Part shown: piece after piece, positions 44,490 to 52,982 of the stretch
Numbering within the stretch: position 1 is the stretch's first letter
Layout of the letters: each line of letters opens with the position of its first letter
Source: Sunxiuqinia elliptica
GTDB lineage: Bacteria; Bacteroidota; Bacteroidia; Bacteroidales; Prolixibacteraceae
Length of the DNA stretch: 64,000 nucleotides
Reading direction: 5' to 3'
Assembly (NCBI RefSeq): GCF_900113005.1
Contig: NZ_FONW01000014.1
Span: 1 to 64,000 of the forward strand
The notes under the pieces: generated by a model
The model's input: the letters and a program-made list of their open reading frames with translations, nothing else
Databases searched by the model: none
Told to the model about the DNA's origin: nothing
Made by a program: the position numbers and the translations under genes

Positions 44490-47171
44490 ATGCGTAAACT
44501 GAAATTTTTCTTAATCCTGTTACTCTTTAGTGTTGGTGTTCAGGCACAGGTAACCGAAAGCACTAATTTTTCCATCTATTACTCCAGTCCAAAGAATTAT
44601 ACCATTGCAGGAATCAATGTGTTGGGTATTCGTTATCTCGATACCGATGTGTTGATTCAGATCTCGGGACTTGCCGTTGGTGATGAAATTATTGTACCTG
44701 GTGACCAGATTACAACTGCAATTAAGAAATTGTGGGGGCATCAGATGTTTTCAGATGTGAAGATTGAAGCTAGCAAAATCGAAGGGGACAAAATTTGGCT
44801 GGACATTTATCTTCAGGAACGCCCTAAATTGGCCGATGTGAATTTTTACGGTGTATCAAAGGGGGAAAAAGACGATATTACAGAAAAGGTATTGTTGTTG
44901 AAAGGAAGTCAGGTGACTGATAACCAGTTGAACAATGCCGAACGAATTATCAAGAATATTTTCCTTGAAAAAGGCTTTCTCAATACGGATGTAAACATTG
45001 TACAACGTGATGATACAGCGTCTGTAAATAGTGTTATCCTGGATATTTATGTCGATAAGAAGGAAAAGGTAAAGATTGATCAGATTGTCTTTCATGGTGT
45101 AACCGAAGTTAAAGAGAAGATGCTGAGAAGAGCCATGAAGAAGACCAATGAAAAGAGGCTGAAAAACTTCTTCCTGACCAAGAAATTCAATGAAGAGAAA
45201 TACGAAGAAGATAAGCAAAACGTGGTCAACAAGTACAATGAAAAAGGGTACCGTGATGCGACCATTGTAAAAGATAGTATTTCAACGGTTGACGAAGATC
45301 TGATTCGCTTGGATATTTGGCTTGACGAAGGGGACAAATATTACTTTGGAGATATTCAATGGGTTGGAAATACCATTTACCCAGGAGAATACTTGGATGC
45401 TTACCTTGGTGTTAAGCAAGGCGATGTGTTTGACCAGAAACTATTGAATAAGCGTTTGACAGAAGATGAAGATGCGGTGAGTAACCTGTATCTGGACAAT
45501 GGTTATCTTTTCTTCGACTTGAACCCAGTAGAAGCTCGTGTTGAAAACGATACGATTGACTTTGAGATGCGAATTCGCGAGGGAAACCAAGCCACAATCA
45601 ATAAAGTATTAATCGAAGGGAATACGAAAACTCACGAGCATGTGGCTCGAAGAGAACTTCGTACCTTGCCTGGCGATTTGTTTAGTAAATCCCGTATTAT
45701 CCGTTCTGTTCGTGAATTGTCGCAATTGGGACACTTTGATCCGGAAGCGATTAATCCAAACGTAATTCCACATCCTGAAAATGGAACGGTTGATATTAAA
45801 TATGAATTGCAAGAGAAGGCTAACGACCAAATTGAGTTATCTGGAGGTTGGGGAGCCAATATGTTTGTAGGTACTGTTGGTTTGCGTTTTTCAAACTTTT
45901 CCGTGCGGAACATTCCAAACAAAGAGGCTTGGCGTCCACTGCCTACTGGTGATGGACAAACCTTGAGTTTGCGTGCTCAAACGAGTGGTAAGTTTTATCA
46001 GTCTTATAGCTTGTCATTCGTCGAGCCTTGGTTTGGTGGTAAAAAACCAAATTCATTCTCATTCTCGTTCTCTCACTCTCGAGTTAACTATTCTGAGAAT
46101 AACTATTATGGAAGTAATTACAGCCCTTATGGATCGGCCTATGGCGGTTATCCGGGGTATGGTGGCTACGGTGGCTATGGTGGTGGTTACTACGGTGGAT
46201 CAAGTTATTATGGCGGCGGTTACCCTGGCTATTACGGCGGTTATCCTACGTATGATCCAGGTGATTATTATCAGTATAATGATGATAATACTTCGGAAGA
46301 TGATCAAGTGCAGGTGACAACTCGTTTGGCATTAGGATATGGATATCGTTTGAGATGGCCGGATGACTTCTTCACGGTTTACCATGAATTATCATTAGAG
46401 CACTATAAACTACAGAACATGTCTGGTTATTATTACTTCTTGAGTGATGATGACGGATCTGGCGGTGGAGGTTTTAATAACCTGAGCTTTAAAACAGCTT
46501 TTGGACGTAACTCGGTTGACAACCCCTTGTACTCAAGAAGTGGTTCTGAGTTTTCAGTGAGCTTACAATTTACTCCTCCGTTTAGTTTGTTTAATGATGT
46601 TGACTATGGTGATCCAGACTTGTCAAGCGAAGAAAAGTACAAATGGATTGAGTACCATAAATGGAATATGAAAGGGGCTTGGTTTACGCCACTTACTCAG
46701 GACAGAAACTTAGTATTGCACACAAAATTCGAGTATGGATTTTTGGGCTATTACGATAAAGACCGTCGCTCACCTTTTGAACGTTTCCGTGTAGGTGGAT
46801 CTGGAATGTCTGGATATAACTTGTATGGATCGGATATTATTTCGTTGAGGGGTTATAAAGACTATAGCTTGAGTCGTCAAACTGGGTCAAACATGTACAA
46901 TAAGTTGACCATGGAGTTGCGCTATCCAGTAACGTTGAAACCTTCTGCAACAATTTATGTCTTGGGCTTCCTGGAAGCTGGTAACGCATGGGATGATTTT
47001 GAAAGATACAATCCATTTGAGTTGAAACGGTCAGCAGGAGCTGGTGTTCGCATCTTCTTACCGATGTTTGGTTTGATGGGAATCGACTGGGGATATGGAT
47101 TTGATGCCGTTAATGGTGACACCAGTGTTGGAAAAAGCCAATTCCACTTTGTTATTGGCCAGCAATTCTAG
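44490..47171 (+). CDS. bamA: Outer membrane assembly factor BamA (Omp85)
   Basis: An 893-residue protein inserting beta-barrels into the outer membrane. Signal peptide to about residue 19, five POTRA domains over roughly 35-440, and an Omp85 barrel with the lid-lock motif region VGGSGMSGYNLYG and the terminal strand SQFHFVIGQQF. The unusual part is a Gly/Tyr/Ser-rich stretch over residues about 537-605 (46098-46304), full of YGG and GGY units and ending in acidic residues, which should be a long extracellular loop. It is in an operon with uppS upstream and ompH downstream. Confidence 0.95.
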   Translation: MRKLKFFLILLLFSVGVQAQVTESTNFSIYYSSPKNYTIAGINVLGIRYLDTDVLIQISGLAVGDEIIVPGDQITTAIKKLWGHQMFSDVKIEASKIEGDKIWLDIYLQERPKLADVNFYGVSKGEKDDITEKVLLLKGSQVTDNQLNNAERIIKNIFLEKGFLNTDVNIVQRDDTASVNSVILDIYVDKKEKVKIDQIVFHGVTEVKEKMLRRAMKKTNEKRLKNFFLTKKFNEEKYEEDKQNVVNKYNEKGYRDATIVKDSISTVDEDLIRLDIWLDEGDKYYFGDIQWVGNTIYPGEYLDAYLGVKQGDVFDQKLLNKRLTEDEDAVSNLYLDNGYLFFDLNPVEARVENDTIDFEMRIREGNQATINKVLIEGNTKTHEHVARRELRTLPGDLFSKSRIIRSVRELSQLGHFDPEAINPNVIPHPENGTVDIKYELQEKANDQIELSGGWGANMFVGTVGLRFSNFSVRNIPNKEAWRPLPTGDGQTLSLRAQTSGKFYQSYSLSFVEPWFGGKKPNSFSFSFSHSRVNYSENNYYGSNYSPYGSAYGGYPGYGGYGGYGGGYYGGSSYYGGGYPGYYGGYPTYDPGDYYQYNDDNTSEDDQVQVTTRLALGYGYRLRWPDDFFTVYHELSLEHYKLQNMSGYYYFLSDDDGSGGGGFNNLSFKTAFGRNSVDNPLYSRSGSEFSVSLQFTPPFSLFNDVDYGDPDLSSEEKYKWIEYHKWNMKGAWFTPLTQDRNLVLHTKFEYGFLGYYDKDRRSPFERFRVGGSGMSGYNLYGSDIISLRGYKDYSLSRQTGSNMYNKLTMELRYPVTLKPSATIYVLGFLEAGNAWDDFERYNPFELKRSAGAGVRIFLPMFGLMGIDWGYGFDAVNGDTSVGKSQFHFVIGQQF
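46098..46304 (+). repeat. Gly/Tyr-rich low-complexity segment inside bamA
   Basis: About 69 codons rich in GGT, GGC, TAT and TAC encode repeated YGG/GGY/YPGY units. The reading frame is intact on both sides. The repetition would permit length variation by slippage. Confidence 0.75.
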
Positions 47172-47234
47172 TCGTTAGCAAATTGGCTCGGTATTTGTTT
47201 ACAATGAGAAAGTATGAACTTAAATAAAATTGCC

Positions 47235-47750
47235 ATGAAGAAGAAAGTATTATTATTTGTTTTTCTGATTGCTTTTGGAACGGCAGCGATGGCTCAGAAG
47301 TATGCTTACATCGATACAGAATATGTTTTAGAAAATATTCCGGCATATAATGCTGCACAAGAGCAGTTGGATCAAATATCCAAACAGTACCAAAAGGAAT
47401 TGGAATCCATGCATGCTGATATTGAACAGATGTATCAGGATTTTCAGGCCGAGGCAGTGCTGTTGTCGGAAGATATGAAACGCAAACGCGAGGATGTAAT
47501 TATTGGAAAAGAAAAGGAGTATAAAGAATTACAGCGTAAGTACTTTGGACGCGATGGAGACTTGTTTAAAAAGCGTCAGGGGTTGATTAAACCGATTCAG
47601 GATGATGTGTTCAATGCAGTCCAGGATCTAGCTACCGAAGGGAATTACGCGGTGATTTTTGACAAGGCCGGAAGCCTTACAATGCTTTATACAAACCCTA
47701 AATATGACCTTAGTGACCAAGTGCTTGAAAAGCTTGGTTATAAGAATTAA
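47235..47750 (+). CDS. OmpH/Skp-family periplasmic chaperone (first copy)
   Basis: A 171-residue exported chaperone that holds unfolded outer membrane proteins for BamA. The signal peptide ends near residue 20 (TAAMAQ) and is followed by KYAYIDTEYVLENIPAY, a long charged helical hairpin (about 45-115) and a short C-terminal beta part. The ATG at 47235 places the signal peptide at the N-terminus; an ATG 21 bases earlier is the alternative. It is 63 bases after bamA in the same operon. Confidence 0.92.
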   Translation: MKKKVLLFVFLIAFGTAAMAQKYAYIDTEYVLENIPAYNAAQEQLDQISKQYQKELESMHADIEQMYQDFQAEAVLLSEDMKRKREDVIIGKEKEYKELQRKYFGRDGDLFKKRQGLIKPIQDDVFNAVQDLATEGNYAVIFDKAGSLTMLYTNPKYDLSDQVLEKLGYKN

Positions 47751-47763
47751 TATTCTATATTTG
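47734..47763 (+). promoter_or_regulatory. Promoter of the second ompH gene
   Basis: TTG (47734-47736), 19 bases, then TATATTTG (47756-47763) is a full -33/-7 match, starting inside the end of the first ompH gene. It gives a leader of about 140 bases. Confidence 0.7.
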
Positions 47764-47909
47764 TCAACGAAAAATTCAAATCCACTGGACACGATTGTAA
47801 GTAGTTTTTCAATTTCTACTAAATGATAGTTGACGGGAATCTTTGCAATGTTTGGAGGAGTTTGATAATGAGATTGAAAAATAACTAATAACACTGAAAA
47901 AATAACCAA

Positions 47910-48419
47910 ATGAAAAGTATTTTCAAGATCTGTTTAGTAGCCATTTTGTTTCTGTCTGCAGGAATGGTAAATGCTCAAACATTAAAATTTGCGCACATTG
48001 ATTCAAATGCATTAATTCAAGCTATGCCTGAATCTAAAGCAGCTCAAGCTTCTATTGAAAAAGAGGCAAAAGGTTTAGAAGAGCAAATGGGCGCATTGCA
48101 ACAGGAATATCAATCAAAGTTGGCTGAACTTTCAGAAAAGCAAGATTCATTGACTGAGATTGTTTACCAATCAAAAGTTGAAGATTTGCAGAGCTTGCAA
48201 CAACGGATTCAAAACTTTAACACAACAGCTCAGCAGCGTTTGCAACAAAAGCAAGGAGAATTGATGCAACCAATCTTCACGAAAGCAAATGAAACAATTG
48301 AAGCAGTAGCCAAAGAGCAAGGCGTAATTTATGTTTTTGATGCAGGAGCAGTGTTGTACAAATCAAATCAAAGTATTGATTTGTTACCACTGGTAAAAGC
48401 TAAGTTGGGAATCCAATAA
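47910..48419 (+). CDS. OmpH/Skp-family periplasmic chaperone (second copy)
   Basis: A 169-residue exported protein with a signal peptide (to about residue 22, GMVNAQ), the TLKFAHIDSNALIQAMPE start and a Gln/Glu-rich coiled coil (about 40-120), then a C-terminal hydrophobic strand. It is only moderately like the first copy, the pair being a standing feature of Bacteroidota. It has its own promoter and ends before a terminator, so it can be expressed apart from bamA. Confidence 0.92.
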   Translation: MKSIFKICLVAILFLSAGMVNAQTLKFAHIDSNALIQAMPESKAAQASIEKEAKGLEEQMGALQQEYQSKLAELSEKQDSLTEIVYQSKVEDLQSLQQRIQNFNTTAQQRLQQKQGELMQPIFTKANETIEAVAKEQGVIYVFDAGAVLYKSNQSIDLLPLVKAKLGIQ

Positions 48420-48441
48420 GAGATTACAAATAGTTAAGCAA

Positions 48442-48471
48442 AAGCCGCCTGATTTCAGGTGGCTTTTTTTA
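48442..48471 (+). terminator. Terminator after the second ompH gene
   Basis: AAGCCGCCTG (48442-48451) pairs with CAGGTGGCTT (48456-48465) with one G-U pair, followed by eight or more T. The T run is shared with the murI promoter element. Confidence 0.87.
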
Positions 48472-48477
48472 TTTTTG
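48470..48477 (+). promoter_or_regulatory. TAnnTTTG promoter element of murI, overlapping a terminator
   Basis: TATTTTTG is an exact -7 match 18 bases before the ATG at 48495. Its first bases are the end of the terminator T run. The in-frame ATG at 48459 lies inside the terminator hairpin. Confidence 0.66.
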
Positions 48478-48494
48478 TTCGTAAAGTTTTATCG

Positions 48495-49328
48495 ATGTCT
48501 GTAAATAATCAACCTATCGGAGTTTTTGACTCGGGCTATGGTGGTCTGACTGTTCTTAAGGAACTGATGAAGACCTTGCCCGAGTATGATTTTTTGTATC
48601 TGGGCGATAATGCCCGTACACCGTATGGAACTAGATCCTTCGATGTGGTTTATGAATACACTTTGGAGGCGGTGAAACGGCTTTTTGATGAAGGCTGCCA
48701 TTTGGTAATTTTGGCGTGTAATACGGCTTCTGCAAAAGCTCTTCGTTCGATTCAGCAACGCGATCTCCCTCATATTGCTCCAAATCGACGTGTACTTGGA
48801 GTTATTCGTCCTAGTGTAGAAATGGTGGCTGAAAGCACCCAGAATGGGCATGTTGGTGTTGTCGCAACCTCCGGGACTGTTGCTTCAGAATCTTATCCGA
48901 TTGAGTTGGAAAAATGGTCGACTGGGCGGGTAAAGCAAACCACTCAGGAAGCTTGCCCGATGTGGGTTCCAATTGTTGAAAACAATGTGATTGATACTCC
49001 CGGAGCTGATTATTTTATTCAAACCAATTTGGACGCATTGTTTCAAAAGGATCCGGAAATTGATAGTTTGATATTAGGCTGCACCCATTATCCGTTATTA
49101 CGGGACTCCATCAAAAAATACGTTCCGAAACAAGTGCACATTATTGAGCAAGGAGAGCTTGTTGCAGCTAAAACGCTGGATTACTTAGAACGTCACCCTG
49201 AGATTGATCAAAACTGTTCAAAAAATGCAACTCATCGGTTTCTAACAACGGAAGATGCAACGTTTTTCGACAAACGAGCCAAACAATTCTTAGGCTATCC
49301 GATTGAGTCTGTTAAAATAGAATTGTAG
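48495..49328 (+). CDS. murI: Glutamate racemase
   Basis: A 277-residue cofactor-independent racemase supplying D-glutamate for peptidoglycan. Signatures: PIGVFDSGYGGLTVL, the first catalytic Cys in ILACNTASAKAL, and the second in LGCTHYPLL. The ATG at 48495 was chosen because the longer start at 48459 would begin inside the terminator of the preceding gene. It converges with the permease gene, one base between stops. Confidence 0.95.
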   Translation: MSVNNQPIGVFDSGYGGLTVLKELMKTLPEYDFLYLGDNARTPYGTRSFDVVYEYTLEAVKRLFDEGCHLVILACNTASAKALRSIQQRDLPHIAPNRRVLGVIRPSVEMVAESTQNGHVGVVATSGTVASESYPIELEKWSTGRVKQTTQEACPMWVPIVENNVIDTPGADYFIQTNLDALFQKDPEIDSLILGCTHYPLLRDSIKKYVPKQVHIIEQGELVAAKTLDYLERHPEIDQNCSKNATHRFLTTEDATFFDKRAKQFLGYPIESVKIEL

Positions 49329-49329
49329 T

Positions 49330-50400
49330 TTACTTTTTCTTTTTCCAAAGCAGATTGATGCTTTGTTCTTCTCCGGCAATCAAGTCGGCAATAAGCCTGG
49401 TTTTCGGAAACTGCTCCAGAATAATTCGGATAAAAACGGTTAGCGGAATGGACATGATTAGTCCGGGAACGCCCCAGATATAGCCCCATAACATTAGCAT
49501 TACGAGGATGGTGATCACATTGATTGAAAATGTTTTTCCCATAAAAACAGGTTCCAATATCCCACCCATAAGGACTTGAATTGCAGTGATGGTTAAAATA
49601 AAAAGCAGGAGGGTCCCTGTTGGATCTAACTCGACAAAAGCAAAAAGAGCAAGTAAAACAACCGAGATTACCGAGCCAATCATTTGTACAAAGTTGATGA
49701 TAAAGGCAAATAATCCCCAGAAAATAGGGAAGCTAACTCCAAAGGCAAAACACGCCAAGCCAAATCCAATTCCTGTCATCAAGCTGATAACAAATTTGAC
49801 GAGGACAAACTTGATGATATCCTTTTCAATCTTCATAAAGATTTTTACCGAGGAATAATGCTGTTTGAAGATGGTATTATTTAGTATTTTCTGAAAGTTG
49901 ATTGATCCGGCTAACAAGAGGATGACAAAGAAGATTGTCGTTAGCGTCATGGATAAGGTATTGCTGATGAAGTCGAAGGTTGATCCAAAGTTCTCCAGCA
50001 GGTTATTTTGCTTGAAATAGTGGTTGATGGCATTACTTCCTTGTACACGCTCAATTCCAAAAAATTGCTCTACGGAAACAAGTAAGTGCGTTAGTTTCGT
50101 TTCTGCTTTTGTAAAGAACTCCGTATCGGTGTTCATGATTTCGTTGCTGGTTAGTTGTAGGAGTTCTCCTCCTGCTTTTAGGCCAGCAACGATGATAAGA
50201 ATGACGATTAAAATACTTATCGGATTAGGAACTCCTCGCTTGCTCAACCAACGCATCAGTGGTAAAAACAGAAGCGCAATGAACATAGAGGCAATAAGTG
50301 GAATGAAAATGAACGAGAGCAGCTTTAGAATGTAAAATATAAGTGGAATGACGATCACTAATAAGAGTAAGTTGGTCGTACGAAGATCTTTTAATGTCAT
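49330..50400 (-). CDS. AI-2E-family (YdiK/TqsA-like) membrane transporter
   Basis: A 356-residue inner membrane protein with about eight predicted membrane segments, including FILKLLSFIFIPLIASMFIALLF-type N-terminal helices and a GxxP-rich C-terminal half (MGGILEPVFMGK, WGVPGLIMSIPLTVFIRIIL) typical of the AI-2E family (PF01594). Members export autoinducer-2, other small molecules or ions; the substrate here is unknown. It lies downstream of the hydrogenase operon but is separated from it by two terminators. Confidence 0.9.
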   Translation of the reverse strand: MTLKDLRTTNLLLLVIVIPLIFYILKLLSFIFIPLIASMFIALLFLPLMRWLSKRGVPNPISILIVILIIVAGLKAGGELLQLTSNEIMNTDTEFFTKAETKLTHLLVSVEQFFGIERVQGSNAINHYFKQNNLLENFGSTFDFISNTLSMTLTTIFFVILLLAGSINFQKILNNTIFKQHYSSVKIFMKIEKDIIKFVLVKFVISLMTGIGFGLACFAFGVSFPIFWGLFAFIINFVQMIGSVISVVLLALFAFVELDPTGTLLLFILTITAIQVLMGGILEPVFMGKTFSINVITILVMLMLWGYIWGVPGLIMSIPLTVFIRIILEQFPKTRLIADLIAGEEQSINLLWKKKK

Positions 50401-50472
50401 GGCTAAAACAAGGGATTAATTTACTAATGCTATTACAACACGTATCTGTTTATTCGGTTTGCAAATAGGCAT

Positions 50473-50512
50473 TAAAAAAACAGGCTTTTTGATTCTGTTT
50501 TCTACAAGCCTG
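50473..50512 (-). terminator. Second terminator downstream of the hydrogenase operon
   Basis: On the minus strand CAGGCTT (50512-50506) pairs with AAGCCTG (50487-50481) around an 18-base loop and is followed by seven T. Confidence 0.72.
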
Positions 50513-50592
50513 ATTTTGGCTTGCAAAAATAATCACTTTTCTGATTGAGCATCATTTAAAATGCAGAAACAGATGAAGATTTCGAATAAATC

Positions 50593-50617
50593 AAAAAGCC
50601 TGGTTTTAACAGGGCTT
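50593..50617 (-). terminator. First terminator of the hydrogenase operon
   Basis: On the minus strand AAGCC (50617-50613) and GGCTT (50600-50596) enclose a short inner loop and are followed by five T, just after the hydC stop. Confidence 0.68.
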
Positions 50618-50623
50618 GTTTTT

Positions 50624-51130
50624 TTATGCCGATTTCGACTCAGCAGGGCATCCTTCCTGATATTCAGCAATAATTTTGCTGACTTGTTGTGGGGATACCC
50701 GTCCATATACTTTCTCTCCAACGGTAACCACAGGAGCTAATCCGCAGGCTCCAACACAACGCAGGCTGCTTAACGAAAATTTCCCATCAGCTGAGGTTTC
50801 GCCAACTTCAATTTTGAGTTGGCGCTTAAACTCTGAAAGTACCTGTTCAGCTCCCCGGACATAGCATGCGGTTCCCATACAAATTGAAATTGGGAACTCG
50901 CCTTGAGGCAGCATGGTGAAAAATGAGTAAAAGGTGACGACACCATATACCTTTGCTACCGACATGTTGAGCTCGCGTGCGATGACTTCCTGAACTTCTG
51001 CAGGCAAATAGCCTAGCCGACCTTGAACTTGATGAAGGACATTGATTAATTCTCCCTCTTCATGATTGAATTTGGCACAGACCTCTTTGATCTGTGTAAT
51101 CGTTTTTTCTGCAAGTTTTATTTTAGGCAT
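50624..51130 (-). CDS. hydC: Bifurcating [FeFe] hydrogenase subunit HydC (NuoE-like)
   Basis: A 168-residue thioredoxin-fold [2Fe-2S] subunit related to NuoE. The N-terminal helices (LAEKTITQIKEVCAKF) precede the cluster site with Cys pairs in ICMGTACYVRGA and LRCVGACGLAP. In HydABC it passes electrons between the NADH site of HydB and HydA. The ATG at 51130 was chosen; a TTG start overlapping the hydA stop would add 30 unrelated residues. It is the last gene of the operon and is followed by two terminators. Confidence 0.93.
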   Translation of the reverse strand: MPKIKLAEKTITQIKEVCAKFNHEEGELINVLHQVQGRLGYLPAEVQEVIARELNMSVAKVYGVVTFYSFFTMLPQGEFPISICMGTACYVRGAEQVLSEFKRQLKIEVGETSADGKFSLSSLRCVGACGLAPVVTVGEKVYGRVSPQQVSKIIAEYQEGCPAESKSA

Positions 51131-51216
51131 TGTTCTTATTTTACGGTGAATGTCAAAATTGCTGTCAATAGTTGTTATTGATTTGCCTTGTTCTGTACTT
51201 TCTTGATTAATGACAA

Positions 51217-52968
51217 TCAACTCCGATCAAAATATTCGGTGTGCAATAGATGATGTGCTTTGTCGCTTAGTGGTTCTCCCAAAAATTCTTCATATAATTT
51301 TTTGATGTAAGGGTTCTCATGCGACTTCCGGATCGTTTTACTTTGATCTTCTGCATAAAGCGCTTTTTGACGTTTTTTCAGGATCTCAACATTGCCATGA
51401 TGGTAAGGTTGTCCTCCTCCTCCAATACATCCGCCGGGGCAAGACATGATTTCAATAGCATGAAACTCGCTCTTTCCATTTTTGATCTCTTCCAAGAGTT
51501 TCCGGGCATTACCGAGGCCGTGAGCTATTCCAATGTTTATTGGGAGGCCATCGAAATCGATGGTGGCTTTGCGCAAACCTTCCATCCCTCGCAGCTCTTC
51601 AAAGTCAAGCCGATCGAGCGATTTCCCGGTTTGTACCTCGTATGCGGTACGCACAGCAGCTTCAATTACACCGCCTGTGGTGCCGAAGATAACTCCAGCT
51701 CCTGTTGATTCGCCCAAAGGCTGATCGAATTCCTCATCTGGTAAGGATTTGAAATCAATGTTGGCCAGGTTGATAAGCTGAGCCAACTCCCGAGTCGTTA
51801 ACGCATAATCAACATCAGGATTACCATCTACGGAGAATTCTTCGCGACTGCTTTCATATTTTTTTGCTACACAAGGCATGATTGAGACAACCACCAAATT
51901 TTCCCGTTTTACTTGCATCTTATCAGCGAAGTAGGTTTTGGCGATAGAGCCAAACATTTGCTGTGGTGAGCGGGCTGTTGATGGTATATCTTTCAGTTCC
52001 GGAAAGTGATGTTCAAAGAACTTGACCCAAGCAGGACAGCAGGATGTTAAAATTGGAAGCTTTACGTTTTGATCGCCTGCCAGGTATTTATTTAGCCGTT
52101 CGAGTAATTCTGTTCCTTCTTCCATGATGGTCAAATCGGCTGCGAAATCGGTATCAAAAACATAGTTGAAGCCTAGGCGACGTAGGGCTGCTGCCATTTT
52201 TCCGGTAACCAGTGTGCCAGCGGGGAGCCCAAACTCTTCACCCAAAGCAGCACGAACAGCAGGAGCTGTTTGAACAACAACTGTTTTTTCTGGATCTGAA
52301 AGAGCCCGGATGACCGCTCCGGTTTGGTCCACTTCGGTAAGTGCCCCCGTTGGACAGACAGCAACGCATTGTCCACAGTAGGTACACGAAGAGTGGTCCA
52401 GGTTCATTTCAAAAGCGGGAGAAACAACAGCTTCAAAACCACGGTTAATGGTGGATAGCACGCCTACTGTTTGTACCTCGTTACACATGGTTTCGCAGCG
52501 GCGGCACAGGATGCATTTATCCATCTCCCGAATAATTGCAGGGCTGGTATCTTCTCGGTAGTGCGATTGCTCACCTTGGTAATGAATCTCCCGGATTCCT
52601 AAATGATGAGCCAAATCCTGTAATTCACAATTGCCGGATTTCGCACAAACGAGGCAGTCGGAAGGGTGGTCGGAGAGGATTAGCTCCACAATGGTGCGTC
52701 GTGCATTAATTGCCCGGATTGAATGTGAACTGATTTCCATTCCTTCGGTAGCTTCGGTGCAGCAGGCTGGGGCCAGGTTGCGACGTCCTTTGACTTCAAC
52801 AACACAAACTCGGCAGCCTCCGGGTTTGTTTTCAATGTTCATATCATGTAAATGCATATGACACAAGGTTGGGATGTCGACTCCAATACTTGCTGCAGCT
52901 TCGAGAATTGTTGTTCCTTTTTTGACAACAATTGACTTATTATCGATAGTTAGATTGATCATTTCCAT
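51217..52968 (-). CDS. hydA: Bifurcating [FeFe] hydrogenase catalytic subunit HydA
   Basis: A 583-residue catalytic subunit forming or oxidising H2. Domains in order: N-terminal [2Fe-2S] (Cys36, Cys52, Cys55, Cys69/70), HxxxCxxCxxxxxC cluster (His101, Cys105, Cys108, Cys114), two [4Fe-4S] sites (Cys152-162 and Cys195-205), then the H-cluster domain. All three H-cluster motifs are complete: TSCCPAW with Cys310/Cys311, IMPCVAKK with Cys366, and EIMSCPGGCIGGGG with Cys510 and Cys514. A C-terminal small-subunit-like tail follows. The architecture is that of HydA in the trimeric enzyme coupling NADH and reduced ferredoxin to H2. HydE/F/G maturases are not in the window. Confidence 0.96.
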   Translation of the reverse strand: MEMINLTIDNKSIVVKKGTTILEAAASIGVDIPTLCHMHLHDMNIENKPGGCRVCVVEVKGRRNLAPACCTEATEGMEISSHSIRAINARRTIVELILSDHPSDCLVCAKSGNCELQDLAHHLGIREIHYQGEQSHYREDTSPAIIREMDKCILCRRCETMCNEVQTVGVLSTINRGFEAVVSPAFEMNLDHSSCTYCGQCVAVCPTGALTEVDQTGAVIRALSDPEKTVVVQTAPAVRAALGEEFGLPAGTLVTGKMAAALRRLGFNYVFDTDFAADLTIMEEGTELLERLNKYLAGDQNVKLPILTSCCPAWVKFFEHHFPELKDIPSTARSPQQMFGSIAKTYFADKMQVKRENLVVVSIMPCVAKKYESSREEFSVDGNPDVDYALTTRELAQLINLANIDFKSLPDEEFDQPLGESTGAGVIFGTTGGVIEAAVRTAYEVQTGKSLDRLDFEELRGMEGLRKATIDFDGLPINIGIAHGLGNARKLLEEIKNGKSEFHAIEIMSCPGGCIGGGGQPYHHGNVEILKKRQKALYAEDQSKTIRKSHENPYIKKLYEEFLGEPLSDKAHHLLHTEYFDRS

Positions 52969-52982
52969 AACACGTTCCGTTT

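Noticed and set aside
45973-46317. A 114-codon frame rich in Met, Ile, Val and Thr inside bamA
   Set aside because: It is a frame-shifted reading of the Gly/Tyr repeat stretch of the real gene.
51131-51220. N-terminal extension of hydC starting at TTG overlapping the hydA stop
   Set aside because: The added 30 residues do not resemble NuoE-type proteins; the ATG at 51130 gives the normal start.
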